A stretch of DNA of 43,427 nucleotides from assembly GCA_021161425.1 (NCBI GenBank), contig JAGHAQ010000061.1, forward strand, positions 1 to 43,427, read 5' to 3'. Positions 17,296 through 25,253 of this stretch are shown piece by piece. Within the stretch, counting starts at the first letter, position 1. Every line of letters starts with the position of its first letter. The translations under genes were made by a program, and so were the position numbers. The DNA is from Candidatus Tharpella sp. Lineage in GTDB: Bacteria > Desulfobacterota > Anaeroferrophillalia > Anaeroferrophillales > Tharpellaceae. The notes beneath the pieces were generated by a model. The model had not been told where the DNA came from. It searched no databases and saw nothing but the letters and a program-made list of their open reading frames with translations.

Positions 17296-18900
17296 ATGAT
17301 AAAAATATATGACACAACCCTTCGGGACGGAACTCAGGCTGAAGATATTTCACTGTTGGCTGATGACAAGGTTCGGATTGCCCGGCGCCTGGATGCTTTT
17401 GGCATCCACTATATCGAAGGAGGTTGGCCGGGCTCAAACCCCAAAGATTTCAGTTTTTTCAATAAGATTAAAAAGGTTGATCTGAAATATGCTAAGGTGA
17501 CAGCTTTCGGCAGCACCAGAAAACTGGAGAACCAGGCTGAACATGATCCCAACCTCAAGGCAATTGTTGAATCCGGTGTCCGGGTGGCCACTATCTTCGG
17601 CAAATCCTGGGATTTCCATGTCCTTAATGCTCTCCATATTACTTTGCCTGAAAACCTTCTCGTCATTGAAGACTCACTGGCTTTTTTAAACCGGCACATG
17701 GAGGAGGTCTTCTATGATGCCGAACATTTTTTCGATGGTTTTAAAAATAATCGCGATTACGCCCTTGATACCCTGAAAGCAGCACGACAGGGAGGGGCTA
17801 AATGCTTGATTCTCTGTGATACCAATGGCGGTACCTTGCCCGATGAGTTGATCGCAATTATAGATATCGTCCGGCAGGAATTGGGAGATGAGACACCTTT
17901 AGGCATCCACGCACACAACGATTCCGAAACTGCCGTTGCCAGTTCTCTGCTGGCAGTACGCCACGGCATTACTCAGGTTCAGGGAACTATAAACGGCTTC
18001 GGTGAACGTTGCGGCAATGCCAACCTGACCTCTATCATTCCCAATCTGCAGATTAAGATGGGCTATAACGTGATCAACCCGGAAAATTTAAGCAAGCTAG
18101 CTTCACTATCACGTTATGTTGATGAGATCGCCAACAAGCGTCACAGTCGTCACCTGCCTTTTGTCGGCCGTAGTGCCTTCGCCCATAAAGGCGGTATCCA
18201 TGTCAGTGCCGTTCAAAAAGATCCTCAAACCTACGAACACATAGACCCGAAAACGGTTGGTAACAAACGCCGGGTTTTGATCTCTGATCTTTCCGGTCGC
18301 AGCAATATCATCTATAAAGCCAAAGAGTATGACCTTGATTTAGGTTCCAAAGAGGAGACCGATGAGATCTTGAAACGAATCAAGGATCTTGAAGAGAAAG
18401 GTTTTCAATTCGAAGGTGCGGAGGCCTCCTTTGAACTTCTGGTTAAAAAAACGACCGGTACCTATAAACCGATCTTCACCTTCAAGGGGTTTAGGGTTAT
18501 GGTTAATAAATTCAGGCATGACCGTCCGCCCTTGACCGAAGCAACCGTAATGATTGAGGTCGGCGGTGTCATTGAACATACGGCTTCGGTCGGAGAGGGT
18601 CCGGTTGATGCTCTGAATCGAGCCTTAAGGAAAGCTCTGGAAAAGTTTTATCCGGATCTAAAAAAGGTCACACTGGAAGACTATAAGGTCAGAATACTTT
18701 CATCCGACAAAGGTACCAGCTCGGTTACCAGGGTCTTGATCGAATCAAAGGATGATCAGGGCAACAAATGGGGAACTGTCGGGGTTTCAAGCAATATCAT
18801 TGAAGCCAGTTGGCAAGCCTTAATCGATGGGATTGAATATAAATATATGCGGAAAGGAGGCGAAGATGCGACAACGCACAGCCATCCTGACTATCAGTGA
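17296..18900 (+). CDS. cimA: (R)-citramalate synthase
   Basis: A 534-residue enzyme condensing pyruvate with acetyl-CoA to citramalate, which gives 2-oxobutyrate for isoleucine without threonine deaminase. The HMGL-like barrel begins YDTTLRDGTQAEDISL, with the metal His pair in LGIHAHNDSETAVA and NGFGERCGNANL. The C-terminal LeuA-type dimer domain contains HTASVGEGPVDALNRALRK, the normal site of end-product control. The FGIHYIEGGWPGSNPKD segment marks the CimA (cimA_Nterm/TIGR00977-type) branch rather than LeuA. Its last 35 bases overlap the next gene. Confidence 0.95.
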   Translation: MIKIYDTTLRDGTQAEDISLLADDKVRIARRLDAFGIHYIEGGWPGSNPKDFSFFNKIKKVDLKYAKVTAFGSTRKLENQAEHDPNLKAIVESGVRVATIFGKSWDFHVLNALHITLPENLLVIEDSLAFLNRHMEEVFYDAEHFFDGFKNNRDYALDTLKAARQGGAKCLILCDTNGGTLPDELIAIIDIVRQELGDETPLGIHAHNDSETAVASSLLAVRHGITQVQGTINGFGERCGNANLTSIIPNLQIKMGYNVINPENLSKLASLSRYVDEIANKRHSRHLPFVGRSAFAHKGGIHVSAVQKDPQTYEHIDPKTVGNKRRVLISDLSGRSNIIYKAKEYDLDLGSKEETDEILKRIKDLEEKGFQFEGAEASFELLVKKTTGTYKPIFTFKGFRVMVNKFRHDRPPLTEATVMIEVGGVIEHTASVGEGPVDALNRALRKALEKFYPDLKKVTLEDYKVRILSSDKGTSSVTRVLIESKDDQGNKWGTVGVSSNIIEASWQALIDGIEYKYMRKGGEDATTHSHPDYQ

Positions 18901-19360
18901 TCGTGGTTCCCGAGGTGAGCGCCAGGACTTAAGCGGGCCGGCTCTAAGAGAGAGGTTAGGGGAGGCTGGAGCTTTTATCGTAGTCGATGAAAAGATTGTC
19001 AGTGATGAACCTGACGAAATAAAAGCCGCTCTCACTAAGTGGTGTGACAGTGGGAGTATTGCCCTGATTCTGACCACCGGCGGCACCGGTTTTTCACCCC
19101 GCGATCTGGCCCCGGAAGCTACTATGGCGGTGGTTGAACGTCCGGCACCAGGCTTTGCTGAAGCGATGCGCCTTGAGAGTCTTAAAATCACCCCTCATGC
19201 CATGATCTCACGAGCGGTTGCCGGCATTCGCGGCACCACCCTGATTATCAATTTCCCCGGCAGTCCGAAAGCTGCCCGGGAATGTCTCGAGGTAATTTTG
19301 CCGGCCTTGCCCCATGCCTTGGAAAAACTGGCCGGCGACCCTTCTGATTGTGGTTCATGA
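18866..19360 (+). CDS. MogA/MoaB-family molybdopterin adenylyltransferase-like protein
   Basis: A 164-residue protein of the MoCF_biosynth fold. Members adenylate molybdopterin (MogA) or are close relatives of less certain role (MoaB). It shows TAILTISDRGSRGER near the N terminus, ALILTTGGTGFSPRDLAPEAT as the binding loop, and TTLIINFPGSPKAARE. The ATG at 18866 is chosen because AGGAGG lies five bases ahead and the protein then starts at the conserved strand. A start 39 bases earlier has no Shine-Dalgarno sequence. It overlaps the cimA end by 35 bases and the rimI start by four. Confidence 0.92.
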   Translation: MRQRTAILTISDRGSRGERQDLSGPALRERLGEAGAFIVVDEKIVSDEPDEIKAALTKWCDSGSIALILTTGGTGFSPRDLAPEATMAVVERPAPGFAEAMRLESLKITPHAMISRAVAGIRGTTLIINFPGSPKAARECLEVILPALPHALEKLAGDPSDCGS

Positions 19361-19821
19361 AGGTACTGGGAAACCCTTTGTTTATCTTTACTCACGCCAC
19401 CATAGAAGATCTTCCCGAGATTGTTGCAATAGAACAGGCATCTTTCAGCAAACCCTGGAGTGAAGAAAGCCTTTTCAGCGAACTTTCGAGCCTGCTCTCC
19501 AGCACTATCATCGTAAAATCCTCCTGCAAAGCAATTGTTTACGGTTATAACTGTTGCAAAATAATCCCTCCTGAAGCTGATCTCTTAAGGATTGCAGTCA
19601 GACCCAAAAGGCGGCGGTGTGGAGTCGACCGGGCCTTGCTCGATGAGATGTTCAGGTTTCTGCGTCTGCAGCAGGTGGCAACGATCTATCTCGAAGTCTC
19701 CGAAGTAAATCGATCCGCTATTGCCCTTTATGAAAAATCGGGATTTGTAGTTGTCGTAAATCGTCCGGGATATTATGACGATGGCGCTACCGCTGCGCTG
19801 CTTTTAAGGCGAGATCTATAG
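19357..19821 (+). CDS. rimI: Ribosomal-protein alanine N-acetyltransferase (RimI-like)
   Basis: A 154-residue GNAT acetyltransferase. RimI acetylates the N terminus of ribosomal protein S18. It shows ATIEDLPEIVAIEQASFSKPWSEESL at the start of the fold, LLRIAVRPKRRRCG at the acetyl-CoA site, and the IYLEVSEVNRSAIALYEKSGF end segment. The acetyl-CoA loop reads RRRCGVD where RxxGxG/A is usual, a small departure at the last Gly/Ala. The ATG at 19357 overlaps the upstream stop as ATGA and is preferred to a GTG nine bases earlier. It is convergent with the cytochrome gene. Confidence 0.85.
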   Translation: MKVLGNPLFIFTHATIEDLPEIVAIEQASFSKPWSEESLFSELSSLLSSTIIVKSSCKAIVYGYNCCKIIPPEADLLRIAVRPKRRRCGVDRALLDEMFRFLRLQQVATIYLEVSEVNRSAIALYEKSGFVVVVNRPGYYDDGATAALLLRRDL

Positions 19822-19857
19822 TTTTTGGGTTGGCAGAAAAGGTAAACCCGTTTAAGC

Positions 19858-20325
19858 TCACTCTTCCCGATGACAGGAGGTGCAAGGGGTTGTCGGGCCG
19901 CTTGGCTTGTTCTCTTCTGCTAAATTTCTGTGGCAACGTTTACATAAAGCCCGGTGGGATACCTTGATAATATTCGGAACCCCGCCCTTCTCGTTGTCGG
20001 GATGACAGGTTCCACACTCTTTAATGTCTCTGGACATCTCCCAGTTTTCATGGCACTTTTTGCAGTCCATACTCAAATGTTCAATATGGCGAAAAATTGG
20101 GTGACAGGAAGAACATTTTTCTATTTCACTGTCGCCATCCCAAGCGTGGTGGCACAATTCACAATCATAGCTTTCGTGTTTGGAGTGAGTGAATATAGAA
20201 GGTTTCCGGTTGGTGGTTGGGTCAGCTTTGGTTACTAAAATGACTCCAGACGGGGCATCGTTGGCGACGGCTGTTAAAGATCCCAGCAGAAAAAAGAGCA
20301 CTAGGGCTATTGACGTCAGCTTCAT
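19858..20325 (-). CDS. Small periplasmic six-haem cytochrome c (class III-like)
   Basis: A 155-residue exported protein with a clear signal peptide (residues 1 to about 21, ending SLTAVA). It has six CxxCH haem sites at Cys55, 71, 88, 104, 128 and 148. Exactly six other histidines occur: His47, 50, 60, 80, 83 and 124. That number fits bis-His ligation of all six haems. The repeat pattern resembles class III cytochromes (c3 has four haems and c7 three), so this looks like an enlarged or doubled c7-type module. Its likely job is periplasmic electron transfer in anaerobic respiration. GGAGGG precedes the ATG. It stands alone between rimI and pyrK. Confidence 0.92.
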   Translation of the reverse strand: MKLTSIALVLFFLLGSLTAVANDAPSGVILVTKADPTTNRKPSIFTHSKHESYDCELCHHAWDGDSEIEKCSSCHPIFRHIEHLSMDCKKCHENWEMSRDIKECGTCHPDNEKGGVPNIIKVSHRALCKRCHRNLAEENKPSGPTTPCTSCHREE

Positions 20326-20568
20326 TTGTTCCCTCCATCATATAACTGATTAATATGCAAGTATTTTTTTGTAAAAGTAAATTTGTGAAAAAACTAATAT
20401 GGTGATATTAACATTTAGATGGTTATTTGTCTAATGATTTACTTGCAGGGTGTCAATATTACTTGACGGTTGGGCTTCCTCCTTAGAACGCAAAAAACAT
20501 TTCGATCTTTTGTCTAAAATGTCATTATGAATAAATCGAATTGACAGCAATAATTTTATTCTTGCATC

Positions 20569-20724
20569 ATGGATAAATATCTACATATAAGGACAAATAA
20601 TTTAATTTACAAGGTATATCAGGCCGAAATAGTTTGGGTTAGGCGCAACTCGGATGGGAAAATGACATTTGGTCTTAAATTTATCGATGGCGAAAACAAG
20701 GTGTTGGACATTGTATCTTTTTAA
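20569..20724 (+). CDS. PilZ-like 51-residue mini-ORF, possible gene remnant
   Basis: ATG at 20569 opens a 51-residue frame. The middle reads AEIVWVRRNSDGKMTFGLKF, which has the look of the last two strands of a PilZ domain (the W, the turn and the GLxF end). The first half of PilZ, with RxxxR and the D/NxSxxG loop, is missing, and the frame has a stop 18 bases upstream of the ATG. It may be the broken 3' end of a PilZ gene, or a real small protein. Its last 14 bases overlap the proposed pyrK start. No strong Shine-Dalgarno sequence is visible. Confidence 0.45.
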   Translation: MDKYLHIRTNNLIYKVYQAEIVWVRRNSDGKMTFGLKFIDGENKVLDIVSF

Positions 20725-21529
20725 TACGGAAGTAATCTACAAACAAAAATTGTCTCAAGACATCTATCGCTTACGTCTTAGGGCGACAAAAGATTTCTGC
20801 CGGGCGGCAGCACCGGGCAAGTTTGTCATGCTCGGTACCGACGACAGTTTCTTCGATCCATTATTGCGACGGCCCTTTGGTATCTGTCGCTGGGGAGAAA
20901 ACTGGTTTGAGGTTATTATCAAGGTCGTTGGCAAGGGGAGTTGTCAGTTAAGCGGACTTGAGAAAGGGGCCTCGGTGGCCGTTCACGGCCCTTTGGGAAA
21001 TGGTTATCCGAAAGATGAACTGGAGAGTGAGCAAAAGTCTCTCTTTTTAGTCGCCGGAGGTATGGGCATCGCGTCTATCGCCTCACACCTCTTTTCTGCT
21101 CTTGACTGCAATCAATCTTTAACTGGAACCTTTTTGCTTTACGGGGCCGCAAGCTATTCAGAGTTGATTTTGCTTGACGAACTGACGGCTGCCTCCGCCC
21201 TTGGATTAAAGATGCAGACGATTACCGATGATGGTAGTTGCGGTTGTCAAGGATTGGTGACTCAACTGCTGACTAACGAATTGCAAAAACATCCACAGAG
21301 CCAGGTTTTTGCATGTGGACCTGAGCCCATGCTGAGAAGTGTTCAAAAGATTTTGCAAAAGGCCGAATGTGACGGTTTCTTAAGTCTTGAAAACCGTATG
21401 GCTTGTGGTTTTGGTGTCTGTTTAGGGTGCGTACAGACGGTGCTCTCTAAAAATAGTGAAACTGGCGTGGAAATGGCAAAAGTCTGTACTCAGGGGCCGG
21501 TCTTTCCGGCCCAACAGGTAGTTTTCTGA
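20711..21529 (+). CDS. pyrK: Dihydroorotate dehydrogenase electron-transfer subunit PyrK
   Basis: A 272-residue FAD and [2Fe-2S] protein that passes electrons from PyrD to NAD. It has a ferredoxin-reductase-like N-terminal domain (QDIYRLRL, PGKFVMLG, DPLLRRPFGI), an NAD-binding part (LFLVAGGMGIASIASHL, VFACGPEPMLRSV) and the C-terminal cluster cysteines in RMACGFGVCLGCV plus the later KVCTQGPVF. I place the start at TTG 20711 because AAGGTG is seven bases upstream and the family begins here. In-frame ATG 20687 and TTG 20669 would add residues with no match. It overlaps the PilZ-like ORF and is coupled to pyrD. Confidence 0.93.
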   Translation: MYLFNTEVIYKQKLSQDIYRLRLRATKDFCRAAAPGKFVMLGTDDSFFDPLLRRPFGICRWGENWFEVIIKVVGKGSCQLSGLEKGASVAVHGPLGNGYPKDELESEQKSLFLVAGGMGIASIASHLFSALDCNQSLTGTFLLYGAASYSELILLDELTAASALGLKMQTITDDGSCGCQGLVTQLLTNELQKHPQSQVFACGPEPMLRSVQKILQKAECDGFLSLENRMACGFGVCLGCVQTVLSKNSETGVEMAKVCTQGPVFPAQQVVF

Positions 21530-22443
21530 TGGTTGATCTCAAGGTTCAAATTGCTCCGGGAGTGGTTTTGAAAAACCCGGTGTTAACGGCTTCCGGAACC
21601 TTTGGTTATGGCCGCGAATATGCTCCCTATTTCGACATATCTAAACTTGGAGCAATAATAAGCAAAGGTTTGTCCCTGCAACCTAAAACCGGCAACCCGG
21701 GCGTCAGAATCACCGAAACCGCCTGCGGTATGCTCAATGCTATCGGTTTGGAAAATATTGGTGTGGAACGTTTCCTGGCTGACGAGCTGCCGATTTTACA
21801 AGAATTGAGAGCGACTGTAATCGTCAACATCTTTGGCAATAATCAGGATGAATATGCGGCTCTGGCCGCGAAACTGGATGGAGTTGCCGGGATTGCCGCA
21901 CTTGAAATCAATATCTCCTGTCCCAATGTTAAAGCCGGCGGCATTCAGTTCGGAACCGATCCTCGAGCTGCTGCGAAACTGGTAGCTGCCGTTCGCAAAA
22001 AAACCTCATCGCCCTTGATCACCAAACTCTCTCCCAATGTCAGCGACATTGTCGCGGTCGCCAAAGCGGTGGAGGAGGCCGGGAGTGATTCCCTTTCCCT
22101 GATCAACACCCTGCTTGGCATGGCCGTTGATCTCGACCGGAAACGACCGGTTTTAGGAAATGTTACAGGTGGTCTTTCGGGACCGGCTATCAAACCAATA
22201 GCCCTGTGCATGGTCTACCAGGTAGCCCGGGCGGTGTCGATTCCGGTCATCGGAATCGGCGGTATCGTAAGCGTTCGTGATGCACTGGAGTTTCTGCTGG
22301 CCGGGGCAACCGCTATCGAGGTAGGTACGGCAAGCTTCATCAATCCACGAACCGCCGGAGAAATCGTTACAGGGATTGAAAACTACCTAGACGATAAAGG
22401 GTATAACCGAGTAACCGATTTTATCGGTTCACTGGCAATATAA
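21529..22443 (+). CDS. pyrD: Dihydroorotate dehydrogenase, class 1B
   Basis: A 304-residue FMN enzyme that oxidises dihydroorotate to orotate in pyrimidine synthesis. It shows NPVLTASGTFGYGREY, GLENIGVERFL, the catalytic cysteine in NISCPNVKAGG, and GGLSGPAIKPIALCMVY followed by GIGGIVSVRDALEFLLAGA. Class 1B enzymes pair with PyrK, which lies directly upstream with TGATG overlap. The class 1B Cys, not Ser, is the catalytic base. A 43-residue zinc-ribbon ORF starts three bases after its stop. Confidence 0.97.
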   Translation: MVDLKVQIAPGVVLKNPVLTASGTFGYGREYAPYFDISKLGAIISKGLSLQPKTGNPGVRITETACGMLNAIGLENIGVERFLADELPILQELRATVIVNIFGNNQDEYAALAAKLDGVAGIAALEINISCPNVKAGGIQFGTDPRAAAKLVAAVRKKTSSPLITKLSPNVSDIVAVAKAVEEAGSDSLSLINTLLGMAVDLDRKRPVLGNVTGGLSGPAIKPIALCMVYQVARAVSIPVIGIGGIVSVRDALEFLLAGATAIEVGTASFINPRTAGEIVTGIENYLDDKGYNRVTDFIGSLAI

Positions 22444-22446
22444 ACC

Positions 22447-22578
22447 TTGACTGAAAAAGCAACAGAAATTACCCAGCAATTCAAAAAAAAGATCAGCCAC
22501 CGACCCTGCCCGGAATGTGGTGCCAGCAACCATGATGACGATGCTGAACATTGTAAATATTGTGGCGTCAATTTATGA
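22447..22578 (+). CDS. 43-residue zinc-ribbon protein
   Basis: Starting at TTG 22447, three bases after the pyrD stop, this short frame has an N-terminal basic half (ITQQFKKKISHRP) and two Cys pairs: CPECG at residues 21-25 and CKYCG at 36-40. That is a complete zinc-ribbon pattern with a normal spacing. The tight spacing after pyrD suggests translational coupling. No independent Shine-Dalgarno sequence is clear. It is convergent with the YajD-like gene. Function is unknown. The intact motif is the main reason to believe it. Confidence 0.65.
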   Translation: MTEKATEITQQFKKKISHRPCPECGASNHDDDAEHCKYCGVNL

Positions 22579-22604
22579 TCAGAACCATCTTGACGTATCA
22601 CTAG

Positions 22605-22988
22605 TTACACCTTGTTTTTTTGTAGCAATTTATCGAGAGCGGCAAATGGCTGGTGGGTGGAGGAGGGTTTCTTCTGATGGCTTGGTGTCGTTTTGCCGGG
22701 TGTCACTTCCTCCGGGTATTTCGTGTGTTCGTAGTCATGACAGTAGAGGCACAATAACTCCCAGTTGCTACCGTCCGGCGGGTTGTTGTCATGGTTATGA
22801 TCCTTGTGATGGACGGTGAGTTCGCGAAGTTTTTTGCCGCTGAATTCACGCCCACACCGGGCACAGATCCACGGATACATTTTGAGTGCCCGCTCCCGAT
22901 AGGTCAGTGAACGTAGCTCTTTATCGCGCCGCAACTCGGCCATGGCACATTCCAGCTTATTTCGCTCATCAGGTGTTTTTTGTGTCAT
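22605..22988 (-). CDS. YajD-like HNH nuclease family protein
   Basis: A 127-residue protein whose centre is an HNH module: a zinc ribbon CARCG and CLYCH surrounding the LTVHHKDHNHDNN core, where the first His pair and the later Asn/His give the beta-beta-alpha-metal site. This matches YajD proteins, predicted HNH nucleases whose physiological substrate is not established. The N terminus is charged and helical (MAELRRDKELRSLTYRERAL). It lies 47 bases downstream of the PilZ gene on the same strand and is convergent with the pyrK-pyrD group. Confidence 0.88.
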   Translation of the reverse strand: MTQKTPDERNKLECAMAELRRDKELRSLTYRERALKMYPWICARCGREFSGKKLRELTVHHKDHNHDNNPPDGSNWELLCLYCHDYEHTKYPEEVTPGKTTPSHQKKPSSTHQPFAALDKLLQKNKV

Positions 22989-23035
22989 ATTGCCTGTGAA
23001 AGTCGGGGTAAAGGGTTTTGACGCTATGACATTGA

Positions 23036-23443
23036 TTAGCGATCTTTTCGATGTGCTTCATAGCGATTTAGGTAGGCAACGATATCATTTTTGGTGGCTT
23101 TGTGAGGGAATTTGAACTCAACTGCCAAAATGTAACGCCTCTCAAAGGTTGATTCACAATCTCCGATCTCCTCGCGAATTACCCGGGCCATAAAATCTCC
23201 GGGCAACACTTCTTCGGAAGGTTTTTCCCTTTTTTCAAGGGGTTGGAATTCGGCCAGAAGTAAGGTCCCGGGTTGGAGCAGGGGGCAGTTTGTGGCAAAA
23301 TACATTCCTCCACCTCCCAAGTTAAGAGTCCGACCGGAGTAGGGACCGATAACCTCTTTTCCCTTGATTATCGAAAAGGAGAAGGGAAGTTGAATGTTGC
23401 AACGATAAAAGTCGCGCTGATTGTCTTTCTCTTTAGATCTCAT
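23036..23443 (-). CDS. PilZ-domain protein, probable c-di-GMP binding
   Basis: A 135-residue protein covering essentially one PilZ domain. PilZ binds cyclic di-GMP through an N-terminal RxxxR, seen here as RDFYR (residues 10-14), and a D/NxSxxG loop, seen here as NLGGGG with Gly in place of Ser. The later FMARVIREE and YILAVEFKF strands complete the barrel. The ATG at 23443 is preferred because it puts RxxxR near the N terminus. GTG at 23473 in the same frame would add ten residues. A small TCCGGC/GCCGGA hairpin (23454-23468) lies just upstream. It follows lapB on the same strand. Confidence 0.85.
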   Translation of the reverse strand: MRSKEKDNQRDFYRCNIQLPFSFSIIKGKEVIGPYSGRTLNLGGGGMYFATNCPLLQPGTLLLAEFQPLEKREKPSEEVLPGDFMARVIREEIGDCESTFERRYILAVEFKFPHKATKNDIVAYLNRYEAHRKDR

Positions 23444-23575
23444 ACAACTCAGATCCGGCAGAGCCGGAATCACAACAGGGGTTGGCAGCCATTAAAAAAG
23501 CTCTACAAATTTTACTTACGGAACACCCGCAAATACTTAAATCATCCGTATTGTTTAACCCTTTTGAGTAAATGA

Positions 23576-24802
23576 CTAACGTACTGTAACAGAGTCCCAA
23601 GTGGAGCAGCGAGGACATTTCCAAGCCATTTCATCAAGCAGATAACCGCACTTTCGGCAGCGATAGGATTTCTCGAAACGCAATTGAGTGGAAAAAAAAT
23701 TGCGCACCACTGAATTATAGAGTTCTCCACCAATCCCAATTGAAGTGCTAATTTTGTCTATCAGTTTACTGGCCAGGGAAAAAACTTCGGCATCTCCACT
23801 TTTTTCTTTCATAACCTGTTCAAGACAGCTACCAGCCTCTTCCAACCCTCCGGATTTGATCAGCCAACCTATATAGGCGAGGTTGAACTTTCTGTTTTCG
23901 CTATACTCTTTGAGATGACGGGAGAAGAACTCTTTTTCAATCTTATTTTTTTGTTCTTCAGGCAAGCCGGAGAAGCGACTTATCACCAAAGTAACAAAAT
24001 CGGGATTCAGGATAAAGGCTCTTTCCCAAGCGTCCAGGGCCTCTAGTATTTGATTTTCATTCTTTAAAAAATCTCCATAGTGGAGCCAGGCATCAATGCA
24101 GCCATCATCAAGTTCTAAGGCCTGTAGAAAAAATTTAAGGGCCTTCTCCTTGTTTCCTGTGGCCTCCGCAGCTTTGGCCACCTCTGTGGTCAAGTGGGCA
24201 ATGAGGTTGAGTTCATTTTTAGTGGATGGCGATGATTTATGCAGGGTGAGGGCTTTCCCCCACTCCCGCAAGTTTACGTAGAGGGAGGATAGTTCCTTGC
24301 GGGCGGCAGTATTTTCAGGATCTCGGACCAATAACTCTTCAAAAGTTCGACAGGCACGATCGAGTAAACCGGCACGTTTATAGTCGAGGCCTATCTCGAA
24401 AAAAGTTTGACGGCGCACTTCGTCTGGGAGGTTGGGGCGCAAGAGAATGTCCCGATGCACCCGAATGGCCCGCTCCATTTCACCGGAGTTGCGAAAAAGC
24501 TGCCCTAAAGCCAGATAAATTTCGGCTGTCGTCGTATTAATGCGGGCTACTTTGACAAATTCGGCAACCGCTTTGTCGGTTTCATTGGCAAGCACATAAG
24601 AAAGCCCCTTGAAATAGGTCCGTAAAATAGTCGACTCTTCAGCCGGCAGTTTGTCCTCCTCGATTATTTGAGATGTGTCCCCACCCTCCGGCTGTCCGAA
24701 AAAACGGCGACAGAACGCGAAGATTTTCTTTCTTCGCCAAAAAAGAAGAAAGAAAACGGGTAGAGATAGCAGTGCTACAAGGAGCAAGTAAGGTAAAGGC
24801 AT
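23576..24802 (-). CDS. lapB: LapB-like TPR protein with C-terminal zinc ribbon
   Basis: A 408-residue protein. An N-terminal membrane anchor (residues about 4-22) is followed by a long set of tetratricopeptide repeats, for example AEIYLALGQLFRNSGEMERA and FFEIGLDYKRAGLLDRA. It ends in a rubredoxin-like metal site with CRKCG and CPRCSTW. This is the plan of LapB/YciM, which in E. coli controls LpxC degradation by FtsH and so lipopolysaccharide levels. It lies next to a LapA-like gene, as in E. coli. The HflKC cage that also acts on FtsH is encoded at the start of the window. Confidence 0.9.
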   Translation of the reverse strand: MPLPYLLLVALLSLPVFFLLFWRRKKIFAFCRRFFGQPEGGDTSQIIEEDKLPAEESTILRTYFKGLSYVLANETDKAVAEFVKVARINTTTAEIYLALGQLFRNSGEMERAIRVHRDILLRPNLPDEVRRQTFFEIGLDYKRAGLLDRACRTFEELLVRDPENTAARKELSSLYVNLREWGKALTLHKSSPSTKNELNLIAHLTTEVAKAAEATGNKEKALKFFLQALELDDGCIDAWLHYGDFLKNENQILEALDAWERAFILNPDFVTLVISRFSGLPEEQKNKIEKEFFSRHLKEYSENRKFNLAYIGWLIKSGGLEEAGSCLEQVMKEKSGDAEVFSLASKLIDKISTSIGIGGELYNSVVRNFFSTQLRFEKSYRCRKCGYLLDEMAWKCPRCSTWDSVTVR

Positions 24803-24840
24803 GCAGGACGCTATAAACTGATTTCGGATTTTCGACCGGC

Positions 24841-25221
24841 TCAGACAGTTTTGTCAGAACTGTCGTTGGCGTTCGTCGGGGAAATAACAGTAGACGGTTC
24901 AATTGCAACATTGGTCTCGGTGAGCGGCTGATTACGGAATTTTGCCAGTTCACTTTCAAGCTCACTAATACTTTTTTTCTGTTTTTTAAGCAGCCGACGG
25001 TTTTTAAAAATGATTACTATATCAAAAAGAGCAACCGTGACTACACCAAGAAAGAGCGCAGAGAAAACAATCATATAGAGAGGGGGTGATTTATGCAGAA
25101 CGTATTCACCAATTCCATATTTCAATTCTACGGCTACCGATAAAGCGGCACTGTTTTGAAAGATAAAAACCAGAACCAACAACAGAAAAACCAAAATTAC
25201 AGCAATTTTCAAGTAGCGCAT
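24841..25221 (-). CDS. lapA: LapA-domain (DUF1049) membrane protein
   Basis: A 126-residue protein with two hydrophobic helices (residues about 5-26 and 48-72) and the conserved FIFQNSAALSVAVELKYG stretch between them. A charged coiled coil (RRLLKKQKKSISELESELAKF) and a polar tail follow. LapA is the small partner of LapB in lipopolysaccharide assembly. GAGAGGAC precedes the ATG. It sits 32 bases after the HIT gene stop and 38 bases before lapB on the same strand. Confidence 0.85.
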   Translation of the reverse strand: MRYLKIAVILVFLLLVLVFIFQNSAALSVAVELKYGIGEYVLHKSPPLYMIVFSALFLGVVTVALFDIVIIFKNRRLLKKQKKSISELESELAKFRNQPLTETNVAIEPSTVISPTNANDSSDKTV

Positions 25222-25253
25222 CTGTAAGTCCTCTCAACAGACTAAAAAGTTAA

